The notes below the pieces were generated by a model. The model was not told where the DNA came from. It saw only the letters and a program-made list of their open reading frames with translations, and made no database searches. A stretch of DNA of 64,000 bases. It comes from Massilia sp. R2A-15. GTDB lineage: Bacteria > Pseudomonadota > Gammaproteobacteria > Burkholderiales > Burkholderiaceae_D. This document shows, piece after piece, positions 36,738-45,789 of the stretch. The position numbers and the translations under genes were made by a program. Numbering within the stretch: position 1 is the stretch's first letter; the number at the start of each line of letters is the position of its first letter. The DNA lies in NCBI RefSeq assembly GCF_030704305.1, contig NZ_CP131935.1, positions 2,418,001 to 2,482,000 on the forward strand, read 5' to 3'.

Positions 36738-37523
36738 TTATAACTGCAGCAGGTCGATCAGGATCTGGCGCGTGTTGAGCGGCGCGCCGCCCAGCTGGTG
36801 CGCCAGCAGGAAGCGCATCATCTGCTTGCCCTGCGCCTGCGTCACCGGATCGGCATAGTCGTCGCGCTCCATGTCGAGCAGGGTCTGGCCATCGACGGCC
36901 GGCCAGGTGTCGGACAGGCGCGCCACGCGCGGGCCGCGTTCGGGATCGACGACGTATTCGACGCCGGGCTCGATCGGATCGCGCGAACCGGCGCAGCGGC
37001 TCAGGTCGGCCGCGACGCCCGTCTCCTTAAGTAAGGCCCGTTCGAATTTTCTCAAGACGATTTGCGCCGGCTCGCCGTGCGCCAGCTGATTGAGCGTCGC
37101 GACGTAGTGGTCGAACAGGGCAGGATGCGGGTCGTCGCGCGCGATCAGCTTGACCAGCAGTTCGTTGAGGTAGAAGCCGCACAGGAGCGCGGTGCGCTCC
37201 AGCGGCAGCATGCCGCCGACCCATTCGGCGTCGATCAGGGTGCGCAGCTCGGCGCGTCCGCTCCACGAGGTCGACAGCGGCTGGAAGGTTTGCAGCACGC
37301 CGCGCAGTTTCGAGTGCGGGCGCTTGGCGCCCTTCGCAACCAGTCCGATGCGCCCGTACTCGCGCGTGAACATGTCGACGATCAGGCTGGTTTCTTTGTA
37401 GGGATAGCTGTGCAGGACGAAGCCGGGCTGGCCGTTGATGCGGTCGCGCGGCAAGGCGCGGCTGCGTTTCGGCGCCGCCGCGGCCGGCACGGCGATGGCG
37501 AGGTCGGCGTCGAGGGTGTCCAT
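36738..37523 (-). CDS. recO: DNA repair protein RecO
   Basis: Recombination mediator that loads RecA with RecR in gap repair. 261 residues: an OB-fold N-terminal domain ([44 protein letters not shown], split here by eye) and a helical C-terminal domain. It carries an extra basic/Ala-rich stretch of about 25 residues before the OB fold. Position between era and pdxJ is the conserved order. Confidence 0.92.
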   Translation of the reverse strand: MDTLDADLAIAVPAAAAPKRSRALPRDRINGQPGFVLHSYPYKETSLIVDMFTREYGRIGLVAKGAKRPHSKLRGVLQTFQPLSTSWSGRAELRTLIDAEWVGGMLPLERTALLCGFYLNELLVKLIARDDPHPALFDHYVATLNQLAHGEPAQIVLRKFERALLKETGVAADLSRCAGSRDPIEPGVEYVVDPERGPRVARLSDTWPAVDGQTLLDMERDDYADPVTQAQGKQMMRFLLAHQLGGAPLNTRQILIDLLQL

Positions 37524-37547
37524 GCGCGGCCGCAGTCGGGCGCTGCC

Positions 37548-38453
37548 TTATTCGTAGCCGTAGGCGCGCAGCCCGGCTTCGTTGTCGGCCCAGCCGGATT
37601 TGACCTTGATCCAGATTTCCAGGTACACCGGGCCGCCGAACAACTTTTCCATGTCCAGGCGCGCCTGGGTGGAAATTTCTTTCAGGCGCGCGCCCTTGTT
37701 ACCGATCAGCATGGACTTGTGGGTGTCGCGCTCGACCAGCACGGCGGCGAAGATCCGGCGCAGGTCGCCCTCCTGCTCGAACTGCTCGATCAGCACGGTG
37801 CTGGTGTACGGCAGCTCGTCGCCGACCAGGCGGAACACTTTTTCGCGCACGATCTCGGCGGCGAGGAACTTCTCGCTGCGGTCGGTGATGTCGTCCGGGC
37901 CGAAGATCGGCGCGTTCTCCGGCAGCAGCTTCCTGATCTCGCCCTGCAGCGCATCGACCTGGAAGCGCAGCTTGGCCGACACCGGCACGACGGCGGCGAA
38001 GTCGTGCTTGGCGGCGATCTGCTGGGCGAACGGCATCAGCGCGGCCTTGTCCTTGACGCGGTCGGACTTGTTGATCACCAGGATCACCGGCACTTCCTTC
38101 GGCAGCAGGTCCACCACTTGCTGGTCGGCCGGCCCGAAGGTGCCCGCTTCGACCAGGTAGAGAATCACGTCGGCCGAGATGAGCGTGTTGGTGACGGTCT
38201 TGTTGAGCGTCTTGTTGAGCGCGTTCGAGTGGCGCGTCTGGAAGCCTGGCGTGTCGACGTAGATGAACTGCGCGTCGTCGATGGTCTGGATGCCGGTAAT
38301 GCGGTGGCGAGTGGTCTGCGCCTTGCGCGAGGTGATCGACACCTTGGCGCCGATCAGCACGTTCATCAGGGTCGATTTGCCGACGTTGGGGCGGCCGATG
38401 ATGGCGATGTAGCCGCAACGGAAATTATCTGGGGTGCTGCTGGAGGTATTCAT
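37548..38453 (-). CDS. era: GTPase Era
   Basis: Essential GTPase that binds 16S rRNA and helps 30S maturation. The 301-residue protein has G1 [10 protein letters not shown]3 DTPGFQ and G4 NKSD motifs, then a C-terminal KH domain ([25 protein letters not shown]). The ATG at 38453 overlaps the rnc stop by 4 bp; the longer open frame upstream lies inside rnc and is not used. The rnc-era-recO order is conserved. Confidence 0.96.
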   Translation of the reverse strand: MNTSSSTPDNFRCGYIAIIGRPNVGKSTLMNVLIGAKVSITSRKAQTTRHRITGIQTIDDAQFIYVDTPGFQTRHSNALNKTLNKTVTNTLISADVILYLVEAGTFGPADQQVVDLLPKEVPVILVINKSDRVKDKAALMPFAQQIAAKHDFAAVVPVSAKLRFQVDALQGEIRKLLPENAPIFGPDDITDRSEKFLAAEIVREKVFRLVGDELPYTSTVLIEQFEQEGDLRRIFAAVLVERDTHKSMLIGNKGARLKEISTQARLDMEKLFGGPVYLEIWIKVKSGWADNEAGLRAYGYE

Positions 38454-39295
38454 GCCGACTTCGTTTCTGGATGCGTTTGTTTGGATGCCTTGGCCTCGGC
38501 CTTGCCGTCCGCCTTGGCGGGGGCTGGGGCGGCTTCGGCGTCGCTCTGGATGGTGGCGATGCCGGCCAGCTTGAGCTGGGCGGCGCGCGGCTTGGCCTTG
38601 CGTGCGGCGGCCGGCGACTTCATCAGCGCCTGCTCGGCCACCTCGAGCGCCAGCTTGGCGGCGGCCTGCTCGCCGGCGCGGCGGCTGCCGCCGCGGCCGT
38701 AGACCTGAATGCCAAGCTTGGGCACCAGGCATTCGATCTCGAATTCCTGGCTGTGCGCGGCGCCGTGGGTCGCCACCACGTTGTAGGTCGGCAGCGAGAT
38801 TTTTTTACTTTGCAGGAATTCCTGCAGCAGGGTCTTGGCGTCCTTGCCCAGTGTACGCGGATCGACCGAATCGAGGATCGGGATGTAGAACGCCCGGATC
38901 ACGTCGCGCGCGGCGTTGAAGCCGGAATCGAGGAAGATCGCGCCGAGCAGCGCTTCCAGGGTGTCGGCCAGGATCGACGGACGGCGGAAACCGCCCGACT
39001 TGAGCTCGCCCTCGCCCAGCCGCAGGAACTGCGACAGTTCGAGCTTCTGGGCGATTTCGTAGAGCGACTGCTGCTTGACCAGGTTGGCGCGCAGGCGCGA
39101 CAGGTCGCCCTCGTCGATCGCGGTGAAGCGCTCGTACAGCACCGAGGCGACCACGCAGTTGAGGATCGAATCGCCAAGGAATTCCAGCCGCTCGTTATGC
39201 ACGCTGCTATGGCTACGGTGCGTCAAGGCTTGCTGCAACAGGCCAGCATCCTGGAACGTGTAACCTAAGCGAGTTTGCAATAACTGAAGATTCAT
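38450..39295 (-). CDS. rnc: Ribonuclease III
   Basis: Double-strand-specific endoribonuclease for rRNA and mRNA processing, 281 residues. The nuclease domain carries the signature [13 protein letters not shown] with the metal-binding acids and a second acidic site ([15 protein letters not shown]). A dsRNA-binding domain follows ([19 protein letters not shown] to [15 protein letters not shown]). The last about 60 residues form an Ala/Lys/Glu-rich extension absent from the short E. coli enzyme (226 residues). The gene is coupled to era. Confidence 0.96.
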   Translation of the reverse strand: MNLQLLQTRLGYTFQDAGLLQQALTHRSHSSVHNERLEFLGDSILNCVVASVLYERFTAIDEGDLSRLRANLVKQQSLYEIAQKLELSQFLRLGEGELKSGGFRRPSILADTLEALLGAIFLDSGFNAARDVIRAFYIPILDSVDPRTLGKDAKTLLQEFLQSKKISLPTYNVVATHGAAHSQEFEIECLVPKLGIQVYGRGGSRRAGEQAAAKLALEVAEQALMKSPAAARKAKPRAAQLKLAGIATIQSDAEAAPAPAKADGKAEAKASKQTHPETKSA

Positions 39296-39322
39296 TGGGC
39301 GAATGGTCGTGTGGTCCGGTTG

Positions 39323-39727
39323 TTACTTGGCGGCGGCAGCGGCGGCCGGCGCCGCAACGTTCGGCGCCGTGCTGCCGGCATAGTCGATCAGAAGGCTGAC
39401 GTTGCCGGCGATCGGGATCTTCTTCTGGTAGGCGAAGCTGATCTCGGTGTCGCCGGATTCGCGCGAAAATTCCAGGTCCTTGCCGCGGATCGCTTCGACG
39501 GCGTTGATCTCGGCGTTCTTGTCGAAGGCCTGCTGCATCGCCAGCGTGCTGCCGCCGGCCGCCTTGGCCGAAGCGATGCCCTGCTTGACCGAACGGTATT
39601 CAACCCAGGTCGGGAACACTTTCATCGCGAAAATGCCGAGCACGCCGAGAATGGCCAGCACAAAAATGAGCCCGGTCAGCGAAATGCCGCGCTCCCTGCC
39701 ATTGAATACCTGTTTCGATCCTTGCAT
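39323..39727 (-). CDS. DUF4845 family membrane protein
   Basis: 134 residues with one N-terminal transmembrane helix (GISLTGLIFVLAILGVLGIFA) that looks like a prepilin-type N-terminus, then a small soluble domain and an Ala-rich tail. DUF4845 proteins sit between lepB and rnc across betaproteobacteria, as here; their role is not known. It lies 16 bp after lepB and 27 bp before rnc. Confidence 0.88.
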   Translation of the reverse strand: MQGSKQVFNGRERGISLTGLIFVLAILGVLGIFAMKVFPTWVEYRSVKQGIASAKAAGGSTLAMQQAFDKNAEINAVEAIRGKDLEFSRESGDTEISFAYQKKIPIAGNVSLLIDYAGSTAPNVAAPAAAAAAK

Positions 39728-39743
39728 CTGATTCCCTTTCGAC

Positions 39744-40661
39744 TTAATGAATGCTACCGATGCGCTTCAGGTTGAACTTGCTGCTCATCCAGACAAAGAA
39801 GGCCTTGCCGACGATGTTCTTGTTCGGCACGAAGCCCCAGTAGCGGCTGTCCGCGCTATTGTCGCGGTTGTCGCCCATCATAAAGTAATTGCCTTCCGGC
39901 ACGATACAAGTAAATTTCTCGTAGGAATAAACGCAAGCCTCGCGGTTCGGGAAACTATCGACCTGCTGCAGGTCGATGGTACGCCGGTTCTTCATGGTCA
40001 GGATGCTGTGTGGCGCGTTCGGCAAGTCTTCCTTGTATTGCTGACGCAATTCGAGGCTGTCCTCCTCCAGGTAGTCCGGCATGTCCGAGTAGGCGACCGG
40101 CTTGTCGTTCACCGTCAAGCGCTTGTTTTCATAGGTGATTTTATCACCCGGCACGCCGATGACCCGTTTGATGTAATCCTGGCTCATGTCCTTCGGATAC
40201 TTGAACACCATCACGTCGCCGCGCTGCGGATCGCCGACGTCGATGATTTTCTTGTTCAGCACAGGCAGGCGCACGCCGTAGGCGTACTTGTTCACCAGGA
40301 TCAGGTCGCCGATCAGCAGCGTCGGCACCATCGACGACGACGGGATCTTGAACGGCTCGTACAGGAAGGAGCGCAGGAAGAACACCAGCGCGATGACCGG
40401 GAAGAAACTGCCCGAGTACTCGATCCAGGTCGGCTGGCGCAGCAGCGCGGCCTCGATCGCAGCGCGGCTGGTGTTGTCGGTCTTGATGCCGTCGGCGGCC
40501 AGCTTGGCGTTGCGGCCGTCGAAGGCCGCCAGCGCGGCGTCGGCCGCAACGCGGCGCTGCTTGGCGAACACGAAGAGATCGAGGAACCAGATCACGCCCG
40601 TGATGACCATCAGCACGAACAGGATCAATGCAAAATTGCCCAGGATGACTTGCAGGTTCAT
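39744..40661 (-). CDS. lepB: Signal peptidase I
   Basis: Membrane serine protease that removes signal peptides. The 305-residue protein has two N-terminal membrane helices. The catalytic Ser110 lies in IPSSSMVPTL and the Lys154 base in RGDVMVFKYP. The substrate-box region ends GDNRDNSADSRYWGFVP. The start codon abuts the lepA stop with no gap, so the two are translated together. Confidence 0.97.
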   Translation of the reverse strand: MNLQVILGNFALILFVLMVITGVIWFLDLFVFAKQRRVAADAALAAFDGRNAKLAADGIKTDNTSRAAIEAALLRQPTWIEYSGSFFPVIALVFFLRSFLYEPFKIPSSSMVPTLLIGDLILVNKYAYGVRLPVLNKKIIDVGDPQRGDVMVFKYPKDMSQDYIKRVIGVPGDKITYENKRLTVNDKPVAYSDMPDYLEEDSLELRQQYKEDLPNAPHSILTMKNRRTIDLQQVDSFPNREACVYSYEKFTCIVPEGNYFMMGDNRDNSADSRYWGFVPNKNIVGKAFFVWMSSKFNLKRIGSIH

Positions 40662-42452
40662 TTATTCGTCCACTTGTAAGATTGCCAGGAAAGCCTCTTG
40701 CGGGATTTCCACCGAGCCGACTTGCTTCATGCGCTTCTTGCCGGCCTTCTGCTTTTCGAGCAGTTTCTTCTTGCGGCTGATGTCGCCGCCGTAGCACTTG
40801 GCCAGCACGTTCTTGCGCAGCGCCTTGACGTTCTCGCGCGAGATCACGTTCACGCCGATGGCAGCCTGGATCGCCACGTCGAACATCTGGCGCGGAATCA
40901 GCTCGCGCATCTTGGCGGCAACCTGGCGGCCGCGGTAGGTGGCGTTCGAGCGGTGCACGATGATGGCCAGCGCATCGACCTTCTCGCTGTTGATCAGCAT
41001 GTCGACCTTGACCACGTCGGCCGCGCGGTATTCCTTGAACTCGTAGTCCATCGAGGCATAGCCGCGCGAGGTCGACTTGAGCTTGTCGAAGAAGTCGAGG
41101 ACGATTTCGGCCATCGGCATTTCGTACACCAGTTTGACCTGGCGGCCGTGGTAGCTCATGTCCATCTGCACGCCGCGTTTTCCCACCGCCAGCGTGATCA
41201 CCGAGCCGACGTACTCCTGCGGCATATACAGGTTCACGGTGACGATCGGCTCGCGCACTTCGAGGATCTTGGTGGTCTCGGGCATCTTGGACGGGTTGTC
41301 GACCTTGACGACCGAGCCGTCGCGCATCTCGACCTCGTACACCACGGTCGGCGCCGTGGTGATCAGGTCCATGTCGAATTCGCGCTCGAGGCGTTCCTGC
41401 ACGATCTCCATGTGCAGCAGGCCCAGGAAGCCGCAGCGGAAGCCGAAGCCCAGCGCCTGCGACACTTCCGGCTCGTACATCAGGGCGGCGTCGTTCAGCT
41501 TGAGCTTTTCCAGCGCGTCGCGCAGCGCGTCGTACTGGTTCGCCTCGACCGGGAACAGGCCGGCGAACACCTGCGGCTGGACTTCCTTGAAGCCCGGCAG
41601 CGGCGCGGCAGCCGGCTTGGCGGCGTGGGTGACGGTGTCGCCCACCTTGGCGGCCTTGAGTTCCTTGATGCCGGCGATGACGAAGCCCACCTGGCCGGCC
41701 GACAGCTGCGGCAGCGGCTGCGAACGCGGCGAAAACACACCGACGCTTTCGACCAGCTGGGTCGATTCGGTCGCCATCAGCAGGATCTTTTCCTTCGGCT
41801 TGAGGGTGCCGTTCATCACGCGCACCAGCATCACCACGCCGACGTAGTTGTCGAACCAGGAGTCGACGATCAGCGCCTGCAGCGGCGCGTCCGGGTCGCC
41901 CTTCGGCGGCGGCACCTTGGCGATCAGCGACTCGAGCACGTCCTCGACACCGAGGCCGCTCTTGGCCGAGCACTTGACCGCGTCGGTCGCGTCGATGCCG
42001 ATCACGTCTTCGATTTCCTTGATCGCGTTGGCCGGGTCGGCGTGCGGCAGGTCGATCTTGTTCAGCACCGGCACCACTTCGACGCCCAGGTCGAGCGCGG
42101 TGTAGCAGTTGGCCACGGTCTGCGCTTCCACGCCCTGCGAGGCGTCCACCACCAGCAGCGCGCCTTCGCAAGCGGACAGGCTGCGCGAGACTTCGTAGCT
42201 GAAGTCGACGTGGCCCGGGGTGTCGATCAGGTTCAGGTTGTAGACGACGCCGTCGCGCGCCTTGTAGTGCAGCGCCGCGGTCTGGGCCTTGATGGTAATG
42301 CCGCGCTCGCGCTCCAGGTCCATCGAATCGAGCACCTGGGCTTCCATGTCGCGGTCGGACAGGCCGCCGCAAATCTGGATGATACGGTCGGCCAGCGTCG
42401 ATTTGCCGTGATCGATGTGGGCGATGATGGAGAAGTTACGTATGTTATTCAT
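40662..42452 (-). CDS. lepA: Elongation factor 4 (back-translocating GTPase)
   Basis: Ribosome-binding translational GTPase, 596 residues. G1 [10 protein letters not shown]2 RERGITIK, G3 DTPGHVDF and G4 NKID are intact, and the LepA-specific C-terminal domain is present ([42 protein letters not shown]). The ATG at 42452 gives the usual [17 protein letters not shown] start; the open frame continues to 42488. An intrinsic terminator 38 bp upstream separates it from the mucD side. Confidence 0.97.
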   Translation of the reverse strand: MNNIRNFSIIAHIDHGKSTLADRIIQICGGLSDRDMEAQVLDSMDLERERGITIKAQTAALHYKARDGVVYNLNLIDTPGHVDFSYEVSRSLSACEGALLVVDASQGVEAQTVANCYTALDLGVEVVPVLNKIDLPHADPANAIKEIEDVIGIDATDAVKCSAKSGLGVEDVLESLIAKVPPPKGDPDAPLQALIVDSWFDNYVGVVMLVRVMNGTLKPKEKILLMATESTQLVESVGVFSPRSQPLPQLSAGQVGFVIAGIKELKAAKVGDTVTHAAKPAAAPLPGFKEVQPQVFAGLFPVEANQYDALRDALEKLKLNDAALMYEPEVSQALGFGFRCGFLGLLHMEIVQERLEREFDMDLITTAPTVVYEVEMRDGSVVKVDNPSKMPETTKILEVREPIVTVNLYMPQEYVGSVITLAVGKRGVQMDMSYHGRQVKLVYEMPMAEIVLDFFDKLKSTSRGYASMDYEFKEYRAADVVKVDMLINSEKVDALAIIVHRSNATYRGRQVAAKMRELIPRQMFDVAIQAAIGVNVISRENVKALRKNVLAKCYGGDISRKKKLLEKQKAGKKRMKQVGSVEIPQEAFLAILQVDE

Positions 42453-42490
42453 TAACAAATTCAAGACCAAAAGAGTGAAGCGGCGCAACG

Positions 42491-42535
42491 AAAAAAGCGC
42501 TCCGAGGGGGAATATTCGATTCCCCGGACGAGCGC
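42491..42535 (-). terminator. Intrinsic terminator between the glutaredoxin-like gene and lepA
   Basis: On the minus strand: outer stem GCGCTC/GAGCGC, inner stem GGGGAAT/ATTCCCC, followed by TTTTTT (42496 down to 42491). Confidence 0.85.
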
Positions 42536-42653
42536 CTTATCAAGCGAGAGAAGCTGTTTGCCAGGACAGAAGCTTTTCCGACCCTCGCATTTTACCGGAT
42601 TTCAGGGTAGAAAGCCCGGGTTTCTACGGCGACGCGGGAGTGGCGGACGCTAA

Positions 42654-42677
42654 AATTATGCAAAAATTTGCATAATT
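42654..42677. promoter_or_regulatory. 24-nt palindrome (TTATGCAAA type)
   Basis: Perfect 11-bp arms AATTATGCAAA and TTTGCATAATT around AA; AT-rich in a GC-rich background. It shares its core with the dyad at 30712-30733. It lies about 200 bp before lepA. Confidence 0.55.
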
Positions 42678-42693
42678 ATAACGGATATGGGAC

Positions 42694-42775
42694 TCGTCGT
42701 TCCTGCGCAGGCAGGAACCCATGCTGACGTGGCACTCCCGCTCAGTATGGGTTCCAGCCTTCGCTGGAACGACGA
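42694..42775. repeat. Family B inverted repeat, locus 1
   Basis: About 34-bp arms (TCGTCGTTCC..CATGCTGA and TCAGTATGGG..GGAACGACGA) around a 14-bp spacer. Each arm itself folds (TTCCTGC/GCAGGAA; TTCCAGC/GCTGGAA). It ends 9 bp from the glutaredoxin-like stop codon. Confidence 0.85.
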
Positions 42776-42784
42776 GCTCGTGAC

Positions 42785-43045
42785 TCAGCGCTTTTCGGAT
42801 GCTGCCAGAAAGGCGCGGACCGCTTCGTGGTCAAGGAAATAATGGCACAGCTCGGGCGCGGCCAGGTCGGCGCCGAACAGCACCGGCACCAGCTCGTCGA
42901 AGCGCGCCACCAGGGCCGGGTCGGCATCGACGTCGATCACGTCGATGTCGAAGCGCCGGCCGTCCGTTTCCATCGCCTTGAGCGCCGCCAGCATGTCGTC
43001 GCACAGGTGGCAGTAGCTGCGCGAGTAGAGCGTGAAGCGGATCAC
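42785..43045 (-). CDS. Glutaredoxin-like (DUF836) protein
   Basis: 86-residue thioredoxin-fold protein with a C-x2-C redox motif, YSRSYCHLCDDM, near the N-terminus and an FDIDVIDVDADPAL strand typical of the DUF836 glutaredoxin-like group. The conserved cis-Pro is seen in ELVPVLF. The ATG overlaps the mucD stop by 4 bp. A cytosolic thiol-disulfide role is likely; partners are unknown. Confidence 0.88.
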   Translation of the reverse strand: MIRFTLYSRSYCHLCDDMLAALKAMETDGRRFDIDVIDVDADPALVARFDELVPVLFGADLAAPELCHYFLDHEAVRAFLAASEKR

Positions 43046-44490
43046 TGGCGCGGCCGGATCACGCGGTAGGCGGTCACCGTGTCACGCCGCACCAGCAGGG
43101 CCACCGGCTTTTTCGGATCGAGCTTGGCCACCATCGCGTTGAACTGCTTGGCGTCCTTCACTTCGACGTTGTTGACCTGCAGGATCAGGTCGCCCGGCCG
43201 CACATCGGCGCGCGCGGCCACCCCTTCGGCGGAGTCGACCAGCACCGCGTCCTGCTTGAGCTCCTTGCGCTGCGCGTCGGACAGGTCGGACACGTGCAGA
43301 CCCAGCGCGTTCGGGACGGCTTCGGGCTTGGGCTTCTTCGGCGCCGGTTTGGCGGCCGGCTTCTCGTCCTCCAGCTGGGCCACGGTGACCGGGATGTCGA
43401 GCTGGGCGCCCTTGCGCCACACCGTGACGACCGCGCGGCTGCCGATCGCGCTGCCGCCGACCTGGCGCGGCAGGTCGCCGCTGCGCTCGATCGCCACGCC
43501 GTTGAATTTGAGGATGATGTCGCCGACCTTGATGCCGGCCTTGTCGGCCGGGCCGCCCGGCTCGACCAGCGCGACTTCGGCGCCGCGCGCCTTGCCCAGG
43601 CCCAGCGACTCGGCCACGTCCTTGCCCACTTCGCCGATCTGCACGCCGAGCCGGCCGCGCGCCACCTTGCCGGTCTTGCGCAGCTGGTCCGACACGCGCA
43701 TCGCCTCGTCGATCGGCACCGCGAAGGAGATGCCGTTGTAGCCGCCGGACAGGGTGGCGATCTGCGAATTGATGCCGATGACTTCGCCGCGCATGTTGAT
43801 CAGCGGGCCGCCGGAGTTGCCGGGATTGACGGCGACGTCGGTCTGGATCAGCGGCAGGTAGTCGCCGGTGTCGCGCGCCTTGGCCGAGATGATGCCGGCC
43901 GAGACCGAGTTCTCCAGGTTGAACGGCGAGCCGATCGCGATCACCCACTCGCCCACGCGGATCTTGCTCGAGTCGCCGGTTTTCAGGTACGGCAGGTTGG
44001 TCGCGTCGAGTTTGAGGACGGCGACGTCGGAGCGCTTGTCGGCGCCCAGCACCTTGGCCTTGAACTCGCGCCGGTCGGTCAGCGTGACGAGCACCTCGTC
44101 GGCGCCTTCGACAACGTGGGCGTTGGTCAGCACCAGGCCGTCGTTGGAGATGACGAAGCCCGAGCCGACGCCGCGCTGGACTTCCTCCTCCTGCTGCGGG
44201 GCGCCGCGCTTGCCGCGCGGCGAAGGGCGCGGAATCTGCTGGCCGAAGAAGCGGCGCAGGAATTCCTGCATCTCCTCGTCGCCCGGGCTGCCCTGCCCCA
44301 GCTTGACCTTTTCGGTGGTGCGGATGTTGACCACGGCCGGGCCGACGCGCTCGATCAGGTCGGTGAAATCGGGCAGGCCGGTGACGACCGGCACCGACAC
44401 CTGGGAGGCGGCGAATGCGGTCGGCGCGGAAAAGGCGGCGAGCAAGGCCGCAGACAGAACGACGCGGCTGGCGAAAGAGGAAATGGTCAT
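43042..44490 (-). CDS. mucD: Do-like periplasmic serine protease
   Basis: Envelope stress protease/chaperone of the DegP/DegQ/MucD family, 482 residues. A signal peptide ends near AFAAS. The catalytic triad is His125 (TNAHVV), Asp155 (SDVAVLK) and Ser226 (GNSGGPL). Two PDZ domains follow, joined by a Lys/Pro/Ala-rich linker (EDEKPAAKPAPKKPKPEA). Its position downstream of rpoE-rseA is the mucD arrangement of beta- and gammaproteobacteria. A 249-bp gap with palindromes separates it from rseA, so it may have its own promoter. Confidence 0.95.
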   Translation of the reverse strand: MTISSFASRVVLSAALLAAFSAPTAFAASQVSVPVVTGLPDFTDLIERVGPAVVNIRTTEKVKLGQGSPGDEEMQEFLRRFFGQQIPRPSPRGKRGAPQQEEEVQRGVGSGFVISNDGLVLTNAHVVEGADEVLVTLTDRREFKAKVLGADKRSDVAVLKLDATNLPYLKTGDSSKIRVGEWVIAIGSPFNLENSVSAGIISAKARDTGDYLPLIQTDVAVNPGNSGGPLINMRGEVIGINSQIATLSGGYNGISFAVPIDEAMRVSDQLRKTGKVARGRLGVQIGEVGKDVAESLGLGKARGAEVALVEPGGPADKAGIKVGDIILKFNGVAIERSGDLPRQVGGSAIGSRAVVTVWRKGAQLDIPVTVAQLEDEKPAAKPAPKKPKPEAVPNALGLHVSDLSDAQRKELKQDAVLVDSAEGVAARADVRPGDLILQVNNVEVKDAKQFNAMVAKLDPKKPVALLVRRDTVTAYRVIRPRQ

Positions 44491-44578
44491 GGGGTCATGG
44501 GATCAGTTCGACAATTGACGCAATGGTAAGCGAAAAAATCGGAATTGTCGCGACAGCTCACCCGGCGCCGACAAAGGC

Positions 44579-44655
44579 GGGGACTCGGCGTCCCCGTCGC
44601 TCCGCCGGACCTGGAAGGAATCGAGCCTTGCAAGGCTCGACCGTTCCGCAGGCGC
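44579..44655. repeat. Family C hairpin, copy 2, with two further palindromes
   Basis: GGGGAC-TCGGC-GTCCCC at 44579-44595, followed by GGCGGAGC in the opposite strand as at 33605-33630. Nearby are GAGCCTTGCAAGGCTC (44625-44640) and GCGAAGC-TA-CGCTTC (44652 on). The block fills most of the rseA-mucD gap. Confidence 0.6.
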
Positions 44656-44739
44656 GAAGCTACGCTTCACTAATTCCCTGCTGCACCCCCAGGGGTTGGG
44701 CCGCGGCCCTTGCAGAAAAACTTGACGTCCCAAATCAGA

Positions 44740-45057
44740 TCACGAAGTGGCGGCGACCTTCTTCAAATCGGGCGCCGCCTCGGCTACCGGCGCTTCGGCC
44801 GCGGGCGGGTGGACAAGGCCGCGCCGCGCCGGCGCCGGCTCCGCCGCCAGGCGCGCCGCCAGGCGCTCGCCGAAATCGTCGGACAACTCGGGTGTTGCCT
44901 GCGCGCGCAATTCGTCGCCGATCCGGTGGTAGGCGTCCCAGGCCTGCTCGCCGTCGCGCGCGCGCAAGGCCGCGAACGCCAGCTCGAGGTCGGACGCCGC
45001 CAGCTCGCCATCGGTGAGGGCCGAAATGTGCTCGCGAATTTTCTTGTTTGTGTCCAT
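44740..45057 (-). CDS. rseA: Short RseA-type anti-sigma factor (sigma-binding domain only)
   Basis: 105 residues. The N-terminal RseA domain that binds RpoE is present (REHISALTDGELAASDLELAFAAL..WDAYHRIGDELR). The rest is an Ala/Pro-rich tail. No transmembrane helix or periplasmic domain follows, whereas typical RseA is about 200 residues and membrane-anchored. No rseB lies downstream. It follows rpoE by 51 bp. Either RpoE control here does not use the DegS/RseP proteolysis route, or the gene has been shortened. Confidence 0.85.
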   Translation of the reverse strand: MDTNKKIREHISALTDGELAASDLELAFAALRARDGEQAWDAYHRIGDELRAQATPELSDDFGERLAARLAAEPAPARRGLVHPPAAEAPVAEAAPDLKKVAATS

Positions 45058-45108
45058 CGTGCTTTCACCGTCCGTGTGATCAATTTACCACCTGTCTTGC
45101 CATCATTG

Positions 45109-45717
45109 CTACGGCTGACGCCGCTTGTCAACCGGGAAATCGAGTAAAGGCTTCAATTTTTCGGCTATCACCTCGCGCGCCCGGAAAATCCGGCTCCGGA
45201 CTGTGCCGATTGGACACGCCATGACTTCCGAAATCTCCTCGTAGCTCAATCCTTCAATCTCGCGCAGCACGATGGCCGTGCGCAATTCCAGCGGCAGCGC
45301 TTCCATCGCGGCATTGACCGTGTGCGCGATCTGCTTGCTTGCCAACATCGATTCGGGCGTGTTGATGTCGCGCAGGCTGTCGGCCTCGTCGAACGACTCG
45401 GCGTGCTCGGCATCCGATTCGGTCGATGTCGGCGCGCGCCGGCCCTGCGTCACCAGAAAATTTTTCGCCGTGTTGATGCCTATCCGGTACAACCATGTAT
45501 AAAATGCCGAATCACCGCGGAAGTGCCGCAGGGCCCGGTACGCCTTGATGAACGTTTCTTGAACAACATCCTCCGCCTCGGCCGGGTCGTGCACCAGCCG
45601 CGACACCAGACGCATCAACCTGCGCTGGTACTTGGCCACCAGCAGGTTGAAAGCCTGCCGGTCTCCGCCTTGTACCCGCTCGACCAGCACCTGGTCAAAT
45701 TCGCGTTCGGTTGTCAC
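45109..45717 (-). CDS. rpoE: RNA polymerase sigma factor RpoE (ECF)
   Basis: Envelope-stress ECF sigma factor, 202 residues. Region 2 (FNLLVAKYQRRLMRLVSRLV, DVVQETFIKAYRAL, YTWLYRIGINTAKNFLV) and region 4 (LRTAIVLREIEGLSYEEISEVM, GTVRSRIFRAREVI) are intact. The assigned start is GTG at 45717. AAGGAG lies farther upstream than usual and is followed at normal spacing by an in-frame CTG, which would add eight residues. An RpoE-type promoter lies just upstream, so autoregulation is likely. Confidence 0.95.
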   Translation of the reverse strand: MTTEREFDQVLVERVQGGDRQAFNLLVAKYQRRLMRLVSRLVHDPAEAEDVVQETFIKAYRALRHFRGDSAFYTWLYRIGINTAKNFLVTQGRRAPTSTESDAEHAESFDEADSLRDINTPESMLASKQIAHTVNAAMEALPLELRTAIVLREIEGLSYEEISEVMACPIGTVRSRIFRAREVIAEKLKPLLDFPVDKRRQP

Positions 45718-45761
45718 TAAACCATGCCCCGGTGGTGGCAGCGGCGTTGTCTCCTTGTGTA

Positions 45762-45789
45762 TAAGAGTTGGCGCGCTGCAATAAGTTCA
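45762..45789 (-). promoter_or_regulatory. RpoE-dependent promoter of the rpoE operon
   Basis: On the minus strand TGAACTT (45789-45783), 16-bp spacer, TCTTA (45766-45762), against the consensus GGAACTT-N16-TCTGA. It overlaps the stop codon of the YgfX-like gene. Confidence 0.75.

Larger units (their letters stand above)
42453..42784. other. 332-bp gene-free region upstream of lepA
   Basis: Contains, from left to right, the terminator hairpin at 42491-42535, a GC-rich stretch, the 24-nt palindrome at 42654-42677, and the family B inverted repeat at 42694-42775. No convincing coding sequence. Confidence 0.7.

Noticed and set aside
44491..44739. Remnant of rseB or of the rseA membrane domain
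   Set aside because: No frame gives a transmembrane helix or RseB-like sequence; the stretch is made of palindromes and non-coding sequence.
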